The notes under the pieces were generated by a model, which was given only the letters and a program-made list of their open reading frames with translations, made no database searches and was not told where the DNA came from. The position numbers and the translations under genes were made by a program. Positions 29,901-37,650 of a DNA stretch of 64,000 nucleotides are shown one piece after another (within the stretch, counting starts at the first letter, position 1; each line of letters opens with the position of its first letter). Source of the DNA: Synechococcus sp. MW101C3 (GTDB taxonomy: Bacteria > Cyanobacteriota > Cyanobacteriia > PCC-6307 > Cyanobiaceae); NCBI RefSeq assembly GCF_002252635.1, contig NZ_NQKX01000004.1:1-64000 (forward strand), in the 5' to 3' direction.

Positions 29901-31958
29901 GCCGAAACCACCCGTCACTGCGTTGTCGCCGTCACCAGCGTTCACAACGTCGTCGTCGTCGCCAGCGTCGATCGAGTCGTCGCCAGAACCAGAGGTGATG
30001 GTGTCGTTGCCCGCGTTGGTGTCGACACTGTTGTCGCCATCGCCAGCGTCGACAAGATCGATTCCATCACCGGTCGTGATGGTGTCGTCGCCAACGCCAG
30101 CGGACACTGAGTTGCGACCATCGCCGGCATCCACCAGGTTGTCACCTTCGCCAACGAAGAGTTCGTCATCACCGCCTACGGTGAAGACGGTGTCGTCTCC
30201 GTCTTGGGTGACGACAAAGAAATCGGTGGGGAAGGTTGGCGACTGGGTTCCAAGCTCGAGGAAGTTATCCCCGATCGCCCCAAACACGCTCACATCCGGG
30301 AGGAAGTTGTTGATGACATCGCCCAGGATCGAGGTGTAGCGCAGGCTCAGATCACCATCGAGAGCAAATGCATTGATGGTGCTGATGCGGCGGTTGTCAT
30401 TGATGGGAAGGCCGAGATCCGTGGTGATGTCGAGGGAAGCATCACCGTCGATCACCAAGGTGGTCAGCGCGTCACCAACGCTGAGCAGATCGACCACATT
30501 GGTGATCGAGCCAAGCGAGGTGAGCGCAAGGGTTTCGATGCTGGCGTTAGCGCTGAGAGGACCCTGGGTGAAATCAAGGCCGAGGGCTTCACCGAAGGTA
30601 GAGTCAACCGGTGTTTCTTCGATGACGACATTAACCAGATTGTTAGAGCTGGCTAGTGCGTTGACGTCGAAGTTGTATTCGATCGTGCTGAAGCTGTCCT
30701 TGATTTTAGTGGTGAAACCAACAGCTGATTGGATGTCCTCAAGGAAGAGGAACCCAAGCTTTGACTGATTGATGTTGATCTTGGTGAGCCCATCGGCTGC
30801 GCCGCTCGCGCCATTGAGGCCGAAGGCACGGCTGAGATCAACGGAGCCAACATCCCAGAGATCTTCGCCAGAAGGATTCAGCTCCAGGGTCTGAATGCCA
30901 AAGCTGGTGAAGTTGCCGATGGTGAAGCCACCATTGGTACCGATCTGCAGGGTGGACTCGGTGCCGGCGCGACCAGTCAGCTGATCGTTCTGACCGAGGG
31001 TCTGATCAGTGCCGATGAATTTGAACTCGGCCACAGCTGTGGCCGTCACCACATCGGTTGCTGTGGTGAGGACCGTTTCGGTGGGGAGGACAACCGGAGG
31101 AGTGGTGTCAATGATCACCACGGAGTCGCTACCAGGCGGCTTGGAGAAGACGATCTGGTTGGGGAAAGTGATCTCAAGGGTTTCCGTCTCGCCAACAATC
31201 GCGTCTTGCGCGATGGTGACCTGGAGGACGCCCACGCCGGTGGCACTGATCTCAACAGTGCCCGCCAGCTTTCCACCGACCACGTCAGCGGCCTGAACAC
31301 CGCTGAGCTCGTAGGAAATGGATTGACCGGCCAGATCTGGGATCGTCTGAATCAGGAAGATGACCGTGCCACCTTCAGTGACGCTGCTGGCATTCGAGCT
31401 CAGCAGCGCAACTGTGCCGACGGGGGGCAGGCCATTGATGGAGGCTTGGGTGGCTGCCGACGAAGGAATGGTGGCCGTGGTAGTGACGGGCACCAGGAAG
31501 TCGACGCCGAAGGTAGTCGCGAGCGGACCGGCGTATTCAAGAGTTGCCGTGACATCCGCTGCCACAAGGCCGGTCCAGGTTTGGGAGGCCGCCTGCTTCG
31601 ATTCCAAAGCCACGCGGTCTGGCGAACCAGCAGGCTGCGCCAGAGCGCCTAGGGCAACGAACAGGCCCACGTCCTGGATCGAAATCTCACCGTTGTTGAC
31701 CTTGGCCGTCCAGAACTGAAGGCCGGCTGCATCGGCCTGACGCCCAAAGGCATTGACGTAGAACGAATTGATGATTTGTTCTGTTGTCTTGCCGACGGTC
31801 GTCTGGGCAAACTCAACGCTTGCAGCAAAGAAATCCGCGACTTGATCGAGGGGCAGGGCAGCCTGAGGGCCCGTGGTCCAGTAGGTGAGACCGGCCGGAT
31901 CCGCTGGCCTGCCGAAATAAGTGATGTAAAGAAGTTGAGTTTCGAGGGCAGTTGCCAT
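26949..31958 (-). CDS. Large RTX protein with DUF4214-like N-terminus (surface or S-layer-like)
   Basis: This 1669-residue protein has no signal peptide. Residues 1-130 hold two DUF4214-like repeats (YITYFGRPADPAGLTYW and YVNAFGRQADAAGLQFW). Residues about 210-280 look like a Calx-beta domain. Two blocks of Ca2+-binding nonapeptides follow (about 578-746 and 1144-1323; for example DSIDAGDDDDVVNAGDGDN), separated by about 400 residues of beta-rich, leucine-punctuated sequence. I see no cysteine. This is the style of cyanobacterial S-layer and RTX surface proteins secreted by type I exporters through an uncleaved C-terminal signal. Upstream are a plausible promoter and a GGAG ribosome site; downstream is a strong terminator. 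An ABC/HlyD exporter pair lies 6 kb away. The exact role is unknown. Confidence 0.9.
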   Translation of the reverse strand: MATALETQLLYITYFGRPADPAGLTYWTTGPQAALPLDQVADFFAASVEFAQTTVGKTTEQIINSFYVNAFGRQADAAGLQFWTAKVNNGEISIQDVGLFVALGALAQPAGSPDRVALESKQAASQTWTGLVAADVTATLEYAGPLATTFGVDFLVPVTTTATIPSSAATQASINGLPPVGTVALLSSNASSVTEGGTVIFLIQTIPDLAGQSISYELSGVQAADVVGGKLAGTVEISATGVGVLQVTIAQDAIVGETETLEITFPNQIVFSKPPGSDSVVIIDTTPPVVLPTETVLTTATDVVTATAVAEFKFIGTDQTLGQNDQLTGRAGTESTLQIGTNGGFTIGNFTSFGIQTLELNPSGEDLWDVGSVDLSRAFGLNGASGAADGLTKININQSKLGFLFLEDIQSAVGFTTKIKDSFSTIEYNFDVNALASSNNLVNVVIEETPVDSTFGEALGLDFTQGPLSANASIETLALTSLGSITNVVDLLSVGDALTTLVIDGDASLDITTDLGLPINDNRRISTINAFALDGDLSLRYTSILGDVINNFLPDVSVFGAIGDNFLELGTQSPTFPTDFFVVTQDGDDTVFTVGGDDELFVGEGDNLVDAGDGRNSVSAGVGDDTITTGDGIDLVDAGDGDNSVDTNAGNDTITSGSGDDSIDAGDDDDVVNAGDGDNAVTGGFGDDSITTGSGQDFIVGDVIIAGDVIGSGDDTISSGAGSDVVFTGSGANLVDAGDDDDLVVVGEVVNDVIQDDTFANTVLLGLGNDELVIDTDSLTFADSINGGAGIDTISLANGGTLLRSETLRVSRIEALDLIGNADYSITLSDELVRTSDDIGSRIFSVFTSGDDAGNVTLDLSFLSPVDLVGNLISIRYSGQDDTDSETIIIRDELISPESVLAFGEAPLDQDETFADTLLILDSADVTAVDLVNVTGLEVIELGSSVNGPQTFTFDLRDLSVDQFNSLVGDGNDVLIIRATPLLAGSVSSLNIDLTGADPLLAGRIIVEQSADLNVSVVGVPPGFVVINTALFYTPNADNLVGTAFSDTFTAFQLSDVQVGDFANGLGGVDTLELEFAVSNPLASLALQLSLTNISSIEIFDFNPAAVNQPVRFSGIGLFFAPGLQSIFTAGGDDFLLNIERSLFIDAGSGNNTVDLDAAGTVVTAGGTDSVLGSGGNDSIVTGGGNDTVDAQGGADSISVGEGNDSVLGDGGNDIIDGGTGNNTINAGTGEDSVITGVGNDSIVGGTGSDTINAGDGTNTVLAGLGADSVVTGTGADSISTADGIEDEDDTVSSGAGADTVRVGLGDDSVTAGAGNDLIVLGSTFALSEGIVHTDDLGGFTPGDRINGGADVDTLVFALDAVIGSTTTVTGTQVQNIEILNVSPGAFNQTLVLDTTLLPLPTGGRLAVNLDGDINSDGDNFTLNATSFVQGQAVDVFTTGFDNAAAGSTYNLGAGNDTFTNFSGDPSQNVTVAGNGGADTIALSGAVEVVRYNTGNDGGTGGTGTGGDFITGYSLADSIDITGGLLTDIGGLLSTAPATNAQLVLGGLSSTGNAGNNLSGRNVLNLTGPARSLTDAQLFDANAVAGNINGVGVIGNGLALGDLVGILTFVDAVTNQALIVQQGQTDTALYLYTESSFDFANPQAYTVEASELRQLGVFDNSLFTGTELV

Positions 31959-32030
31959 TCGTGGAGTTCTCCAGGCTTGGGGAAGAGGGGACGGTCTCCG
32001 CAGCTGGGCTGCGGCTGCGGCTGCCGAGAA

Positions 32031-32058
32031 ACCTTAAGGGTCTTGGCAGTTCTGTCAA
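32031..32058 (-). promoter_or_regulatory. Putative sigma-70 promoter of the RTX gene
   Basis: On the minus strand a perfect TTGACA (32053-32058) is followed after 16 bases by TAAGGT (32031-32036). Together they would give a leader of roughly 65 bases before the RTX ATG at 31958. The -35 match is exact and the -10 match is 3 of 6. Confidence 0.45.
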
Positions 32059-32323
32059 GGCTGTTGCCGCAGTGGCAGACCCAGCAGATCCGCCCAATCA
32101 TACCCGAGCATTACGAGTTGAAACCAGCTTTTGCCGGTGTGATATGCCGCTTCGCTGACAGATCTTGGACTGGACGTACAAAGCTAGCAAACGTCGACTG
32201 GCTTCGGAATACTGCACTACCCCATCCGGCCGGCGCGAAGCCCACAACCCACCAGTTCCTGCTATCTGCTAAAGAGCCGCTTGGATCGCCTCTGCGGAGC
32301 ACGGCTGTTGAGACAGGTCGTGA

Positions 32324-32352
32324 CTCGTGAGCCGTTGCGGCTCGTGAGCCGT
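32324..32352 (+). repeat. Two 12-base direct repeats with 17-base period
   Basis: CTCGTGAGCCGT occurs at 32324-32335 and again at 32341-32352, ending 52 bases before the GT2 start. The phase is not a whole number of helical turns. They could be a protein-binding site or leftover slippage. Confidence 0.5.
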
Positions 32353-32404
32353 GTGGGTAAGCAGTTGAATGACGGCGTGAACCCAGAGGCGCACAAGTCA
32401 ATTG

Positions 32405-33607
32405 ATGGCCCCTATTGACAGCTCCCCATTCACGCCGACGGTTTCCTGCCTGGTGGTGTCCCGCAACGCCTCACTGCTGAACCGGCTGGTTCGCAGCCTT
32501 GGCGAAGCACGCCGCTTCTGGAACGACACCGATGAAATTCTCTGTTCGTGGAACGGACATCCGGAGGATGAAGCTCTGCTTCAGGCTGAAGCCCACCCAC
32601 CATTGAGAATCGCAGCCCGCTCACCCTATCATTTCGCCACCAATGTGAATGCCCTGGCCGATCAAGCCCGCGGTGACCTGTTGGTAGTGCTGAACGACGA
32701 CGTCATTCTCGATCGTGGCAGCCTGGATCGGGCCATTCAGATCCTGCAAAGCCGGCCCGAGGTTGGTGTGGTGGGGGGGCGCTTGCGCACCAGCGCTGGT
32801 CGCCTGGGTCATGCCGGCATCCTCTTTGCGAACCCAGGTGTGCCGTACAACCGCTTCCGTCCTGATCGCCTCGGCTCCCTGATCAACCCCGATGCGCTGG
32901 CCGTGCGGGAGTCGGGGCCCATGCCTGCCGTCACAGGTGCACTGATGGTACTGCGTCGCGAAGATTTCCAGGCCATCCGGCTGCGCGAGAGCTTCAGCGT
33001 GTGCGGGGAGGATGTGGCTCTTTGCCTTGATCTTTACGACAATCTTGGTAAATGGGCTTATTACGCTAGCGATGTAACGGCAATCCATGACGAGAAAAGC
33101 ACCCGCGGGGAGACCCTTGATCACTACGACCTGCATCAAGTGGCGGAGCTGGTGAGGGAAAGGCTCCGCAAGAACCCCGCTCTACGTGCACAACAGGCCT
33201 ATTGGGCAGTCCAGGAAGCCGATGAACTCGAGGGGATTGTGCATCGGCTCCGCGAAGACAACCGGCAAAGGGAAGAGCAATGGAGCGAGAAGTGGAGCGA
33301 AAAAGAGAAGGAGTCGGCGATGATGGCGGAGGCCAGCGAGAGGAAGATCGTGGAACTGGCCGAAAAGGAGAAGAACTGCTTGGCCGTTCTGGAAGCCACC
33401 CGGGAAAACGTACGCGAACTTGAAATCGCACAACAGAACGCTGCTGATCAAAAACTAAGTGACAATCGAAAGCTGGGAGAGATGCAGGGAAAACTCAATC
33501 GTGCCCTGCTTGATCAAGAAAGTCTCAAGCACAGCCGTTCCTGGCGGCTCACCGCTCCCTATCGTCGACTTGGACGCCTCCTTCAGCGTTGGCGTCGCAG
33601 CTCCTGA
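32405..33607 (+). CDS. Family 2 glycosyltransferase with C-terminal coiled coil
   Basis: This 400-residue protein has a GT2 domain (about residues 12-240). It begins SCLVVSRNASLLNRLVRSLG and has the metal-binding LLVVLNDDVILDRGSL (about 96-111), then VGVVGGRLRTSAGRLGHAGI and acceptor-site VCGEDVALCLDLYD. Residues about 280-375 are a charged coiled coil rich in Glu/Lys, and the tail SRSWRLTAPYRRLGR is a motif common at the C-end of surface glycosyltransferases. The start is the ATG at 32405. The last 25 bases overlap the convergent 1055-residue glycosyltransferase gene. The acceptor may be a glycan or protein; not determined. Confidence 0.87.
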   Translation: MAPIDSSPFTPTVSCLVVSRNASLLNRLVRSLGEARRFWNDTDEILCSWNGHPEDEALLQAEAHPPLRIAARSPYHFATNVNALADQARGDLLVVLNDDVILDRGSLDRAIQILQSRPEVGVVGGRLRTSAGRLGHAGILFANPGVPYNRFRPDRLGSLINPDALAVRESGPMPAVTGALMVLRREDFQAIRLRESFSVCGEDVALCLDLYDNLGKWAYYASDVTAIHDEKSTRGETLDHYDLHQVAELVRERLRKNPALRAQQAYWAVQEADELEGIVHRLREDNRQREEQWSEKWSEKEKESAMMAEASERKIVELAEKEKNCLAVLEATRENVRELEIAQQNAADQKLSDNRKLGEMQGKLNRALLDQESLKHSRSWRLTAPYRRLGRLLQRWRRSS

Positions 33608-36600
33608 AGCCAGGCCTCAGCCCCCGGCAGGAGACACTCAGGCGAGCTTTCCGTACCAACCGGCTCCGAGAACGGGGTGGGGTGATGGGCGGGGCGCAGC
33701 AGCCGCTTGATCCGCTCCTTCACCGTGCTGAGTCGCCGGCGCCAGCGTTGCCGCCGGCGGGGTCTTGGCGCAGGAGGCTCAGGATTCATCGTTGCATCGG
33801 GGCCTGCCAACGAGGGCGCGCCCACGAATGGCGCTGGATCAGCTCCCGGCTGCAGACCAATCGCCTCAACGAGCTGATCGGCACTCTGGCTCCAGGACTG
33901 GGGGGTGAACGGCGCGGGTCGGTGGCCGGGTGCTGCTGCCGCGTTGCCAGAGATGTCCTCCAGAAAACGAGCGATGGACTCGCTGAGGGCTTGCCGGCTG
34001 GCCTTGCTGGGGAAAAAGCTGGCATGGCCGCCGGTGACCTCGTGGAACACCGGCAGATCCCGCAACAACAGGGGCAAGCCAAACGAGGCGGCTTCAATCA
34101 GCGGAATACCGAAGCCCTCCCCAAAGGAAGCCCCAATCAAGCCTGAGGAACGCTCATACAGGCACTGCAACAGGGAATCTGACGCCGCATCAAACCAAAA
34201 CAGCTGGTGGTGAAGCAGGGGATGCCGCCGGATCGCCGCCACCGTGGCCGGCAGGGTTCTGCGGTCTGGATCCGGTAGGTCGGTCCAACCTTCACGGCCC
34301 ACGATCACCAAGTTGAAGGTTGCCCCGTTCTGCCAGAGCGCCGTGGCCGCTTCCAACACCTCGAGGTACGCCTTGCGTGGTTCGACCGTCCCCACCATCA
34401 GCAGGGTGGGCCAGGGGCCCAGGGCTTCCACGGCTGTGATCTCCTCCTGGCTAGGCACGGTGGCGGTGCCACGTTGAAAATCAGCTCCGTGGTGAAACCA
34501 GCCGAGCCGGAATGGACTCTCCTGCGCCGCCGCCTGCCGCTCCATCCGCCAACCCTTGAGCTCCTCCATCACGCTCCTGGAGACACACACGGCCCCGTCT
34601 GCCTGCAGAACCACATCGAGCCAGGCGCGATGCCGTTCAGACGCACCCGGCGGGAAGCATTCCGGCAGAAAACAAGGCAAGAGGTCATGCACCACAAAGT
34701 GCACCTCCACACCTTGTGCACGCAAGAAGGCGTAGTAAGCCCGTTGGCTCAGTACCACGTGATGGCTGAGGTCGATGCCAAGAAACACATCACCGGGGTA
34801 CCAGGCAACAGGCCCATCCTCCAATTGATCGACCGCCGCTTGCAGCAGATTGGTGGTGAAGTGGCGCGCGTAGCGATAACCCAGGCCGTCCGAACAAGCC
34901 ACAACAGGTTCGACCCGGAAACCAACCGGTGGACGCGCCAACAACTGCTGACAGATCGAACGCACCACACGCTGCACGCCGCTGCCCAGATCCTGCTCTG
35001 CCAAGGCCGAGACATCCAGGAGCAACTGGCGTTGCCGCGGCTCGGGAGGAAACAGCAAGCCGAGCGTATTGGCAGCCTTGACGATCTGCTGAGGATCTTC
35101 AGGCAGCTGCTGGCGAAATGGGGTGAGCAGCTGCTGGCGGCGCTGAGCTTGCTCGCCAGCGTGATGCAGGGCCTCCGCATAGCGAGCGGCGCAGTGGTCG
35201 GGGCGATGGCGCTCGGCGATTTCGCGGCGGCCACATTCCACGAGCCGCCGCCGCCGTTCTGGATCGCGCGCCAGCGACTCCAGGGCACGTGCCAACTCTG
35301 CGGTGTCGCAAGCCTCCGAAAGGCGGAGCGCACAGCCTTCGGGGATCTCCCGAAGGCTGCCATGTTCGTTGACGATCAGGGGGACCCCGCCAGAGAGGCA
35401 ATCAAGAACCGTCCCGGAAGTCTCGCCCCGCGAAGAGCTGCGCAGCTGAACGGCAAGGTCGGCGGCCGCCAGGTAGCCGAGGTAGTCGGCTGTATCAATC
35501 CAGCCGGTGATCCGGACCTCCGCCAGGAGGGCGCCCTTCCCCCGTGCCCGCCGAATGGCCCGGCGCATGCGGTTCAGCAGCCGTTGATCACTCCCAGCCG
35601 AGCCAGCGAACACAAGGGCACAACGGGGGTCGCTCGCCAGGGACGACGCCAGGAACGCCTCCAGCAAGAGCAGGCTGCGCTTGGCCACCCCAAGGAATCC
35701 AAAGGTGCAGATGACGAGGCTGTCCTCGGCGAAATCGAGGCGAGCACGCTGATCAGAGCGATCGGTGGGCTCAGGGAGAACCTCCTGCTTGAGATGGGGA
35801 ATCAGGGTCCAGATCTCAGCGGCGGTGGGGCCGTAGAAGGATTCCGCCAATCGCAGTGCCTCGCGGCTGTGAACGATCACGCCGTCGGCCTGCTGAAGCA
35901 GCGGCAGGTTGCAGGGGTAGGCCCAGATGACGTGATCATCGCCGCCTCGCTGCGACGCTTCGTAGGCGAGGCAGGCCTGATAGCCGTGGGAGGCGTAGAG
36001 CCTCTGCAGGCAACTTCCTCCGAGCCATTCATCTGACTCTGGGCTGCACACCACATGGCCAAGAAAGAAGTCGTGCAGGACAACCACACCAGGGAAGGCC
36101 CCCAGCAACCGCATGATCTCCAGGTGAGCCGACGAATTCCCTAAGTGATACAGAACATGGTCGTAGTGATGGGCGCGACTGGCGAACTGCAAAGGCGTGA
36201 GCACAGACAGCACCCCTTCTGGAGGTGGTCCATCCCACGGCAACTCGGTGACAACATCAATCGAGAAGTGCCTGGCCAGGTGGGGCAGCAGAGCGAGGCT
36301 GTAGGTGCTGATTCCGCTCCTTTGGGGGGGCATCGGGCTGATGTAGGCCAGCCGTGTGCCCGGGGAGCGTGGAGGCAGAGAGGGGGTGCCAGCCGGTGCA
36401 CAGACGCGCGTTCGAGGCCACGCGGGTGGATGGAGTGAGGGGACACACACCTCGTCGAAGCCATACAAGGCCTGAAGCGCCTCCAGGCAGGTCTGGCCAA
36501 GCTCGGGAACGAGGCAGAAATGGCGCGGGCGCTGACCAAGCCAGGCCAGCAACACCCCGGCAGCGGGGGACTCCCCCCATTGCCGATCCCCGCAGATCAG

Positions 36601-36750
36601 GACCGGACGCTCTGCAGCGACAAGGCCAGGAGGCGCACTGGAAAGGCAGCGGCGCAGCAAGGCAGGATCTGCAGCGGCACTCTGACGCTGTAACTGACGC
36701 AGATCAATCAGCAGGGCAGGAAGGCGGCCTAGGGCTACCCATCCTCCCAC
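33583..36750 (-). CDS. Large double-domain family 4 glycosyltransferase
   Basis: This 1055-residue protein contains two GT-B modules. The first (about residues 130-540) begins TRLAYISPMPPQRSGISTYS and has LAVQLRSSSRGETSGTVLDC with GGVPLIVNE. The second (about 600-970) has LDVSALAEQDLGSGVQRVVR, TLLMVGTVEPRKAYLEVLEA, and SFGEGFGIPLIEAASFGLPL. The N-terminal 120 residues are beta/alpha without a known domain, and the last 60 are basic. Double GT4 enzymes such as WbdA polymerise mannose in O-antigens, so a polymerase role is plausible. The GTG start is at 36750. Its 3' end overlaps the convergent GT2 gene by 25 bases. Confidence 0.85.
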   Translation of the reverse strand: MGGWVALGRLPALLIDLRQLQRQSAAADPALLRRCLSSAPPGLVAAERPVLICGDRQWGESPAAGVLLAWLGQRPRHFCLVPELGQTCLEALQALYGFDEVCVPSLHPPAWPRTRVCAPAGTPSLPPRSPGTRLAYISPMPPQRSGISTYSLALLPHLARHFSIDVVTELPWDGPPPEGVLSVLTPLQFASRAHHYDHVLYHLGNSSAHLEIMRLLGAFPGVVVLHDFFLGHVVCSPESDEWLGGSCLQRLYASHGYQACLAYEASQRGGDDHVIWAYPCNLPLLQQADGVIVHSREALRLAESFYGPTAAEIWTLIPHLKQEVLPEPTDRSDQRARLDFAEDSLVICTFGFLGVAKRSLLLLEAFLASSLASDPRCALVFAGSAGSDQRLLNRMRRAIRRARGKGALLAEVRITGWIDTADYLGYLAAADLAVQLRSSSRGETSGTVLDCLSGGVPLIVNEHGSLREIPEGCALRLSEACDTAELARALESLARDPERRRRLVECGRREIAERHRPDHCAARYAEALHHAGEQAQRRQQLLTPFRQQLPEDPQQIVKAANTLGLLFPPEPRQRQLLLDVSALAEQDLGSGVQRVVRSICQQLLARPPVGFRVEPVVACSDGLGYRYARHFTTNLLQAAVDQLEDGPVAWYPGDVFLGIDLSHHVVLSQRAYYAFLRAQGVEVHFVVHDLLPCFLPECFPPGASERHRAWLDVVLQADGAVCVSRSVMEELKGWRMERQAAAQESPFRLGWFHHGADFQRGTATVPSQEEITAVEALGPWPTLLMVGTVEPRKAYLEVLEAATALWQNGATFNLVIVGREGWTDLPDPDRRTLPATVAAIRRHPLLHHQLFWFDAASDSLLQCLYERSSGLIGASFGEGFGIPLIEAASFGLPLLLRDLPVFHEVTGGHASFFPSKASRQALSESIARFLEDISGNAAAAPGHRPAPFTPQSWSQSADQLVEAIGLQPGADPAPFVGAPSLAGPDATMNPEPPAPRPRRRQRWRRRLSTVKERIKRLLRPAHHPTPFSEPVGTESSPECLLPGAEAWLQELRRQR

Positions 36751-36850
36751 AGCGGGGCCTGGCCCATGCCGGCAGACACCCGTGGGAAGATAGCGTCACG
36801 TCTACCCTGCGGACCCTTTGTCCCTGTCCACGGTCTTTCCCCATGACCCC

Positions 36851-37650
36851 ATGAGCGCCGTTTCACAGTCCGAGCACGCTCAAGCTGCCGAGGAAGTGCC
36901 GGCAGGGATCCCAGGCGTGCCTGCACCAACACTGCGCTCCCTGGCCCACTGCAACCTGCTGCGCCCCTTCGTTTACCACATGGTTCTTGAAGAAACGCTG
37001 GACAAGCGTGCACTGGAGCAGGAGTTGAGCAAAACCCTGCTTTCGAACTTTCGCAAAGCCAATGGCCTGCAAGATCAAGCCAGCGAAGCCCAGTTCCTGA
37101 GCAAAATGGGATGGACGCAACAGGATTACCTGTGGCAAGTTCAATTGCCACACCGCATTGCCGTCCATTGCGGCCAACACTTTATCGCCAAAGCCGAAGC
37201 ACGATTCCTGGACAAAAAGAACCAACTTGACCAAGTCATCTATAGCCTGATCAGAGTGAAGGATGGCTCTCTTGCCCGCGAGCTTTACCTCAGAATTGAA
37301 GAGGGAGAAGCCACGTTTGCAGAGCTGGCTGAGATCTACAGCGAGGGGCCTGAAAAGACATCGCGCGGACTGGTTGGCCCCCTGCCTCTCAATCAGGCCC
37401 ATCCCCAACTCGCGCAACGCTTGAGAAGCGCCACGGTCGGCTGAGAAGCGCCACGGTCGGCGAACTGATCGCTCCGTTCTCAGTCGAGCAGCTCTGGTTG
37501 TTGGTACGGCTCGAAAGGCATCAACCCGCTAGCCTTGATGAGGCGATGCGGCAGCGGATGGCCCAGGAGCTGTTCGATGAATGGATGCAGGAGGAGGTCA
37601 CCCTTAGGATCAAGCAAATGTGCCCAGCCCCGCTGAACCCTCTCGTATGA
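36851..37650 (+). pseudogene. Cytosolic parvulin-type peptidylprolyl isomerase, frameshifted by tandem duplication
   Basis: The gene starts at ATG 36851 (MSAVSQSEHAQ) without a signal peptide. It has a SurA-like helical N-domain and a PpiC rotamase domain (about residues 125-200: IYSLIRVKDGSLARELYLRI, then YSEGPEKTSRGLVGPLPL). At 37422-37461 a 20-base unit occurs twice in tandem, creating a TGA at 37442 after SATVG. With one copy removed the frame runs on as ELIAPFSVEQLWLLVRLE and stops at 37650, giving 259 residues and an ATGA overlap with the ABC exporter. The reading proves an intact ancestral frame. It may be a mutation, a phase switch or an assembly error. The position suggests a foldase for type I cargo. 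Confidence 0.85.
37422..37461 (+). repeat. Perfect 20-base tandem duplication
   Basis: The 20-mer TGAGAAGCGCCACGGTCGGC occurs at 37422-37441 and 37442-37461 without mismatch. As 20 is not a multiple of 3 it shifts the PPIase frame by two bases and places a stop directly at the repeat junction. Confidence 0.97.

Larger units (their letters stand above)
31959..32404. other. Divergent intergenic region between the RTX gene and a GT2 gene
   Basis: The 446-base spacer holds the RTX leader (GC-rich, with CTGCGGCTGCGGCTGC just upstream of the start), its putative promoter, and a pair of direct repeats near the GT2 start. No open frame here resembles a protein. Confidence 0.5.
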
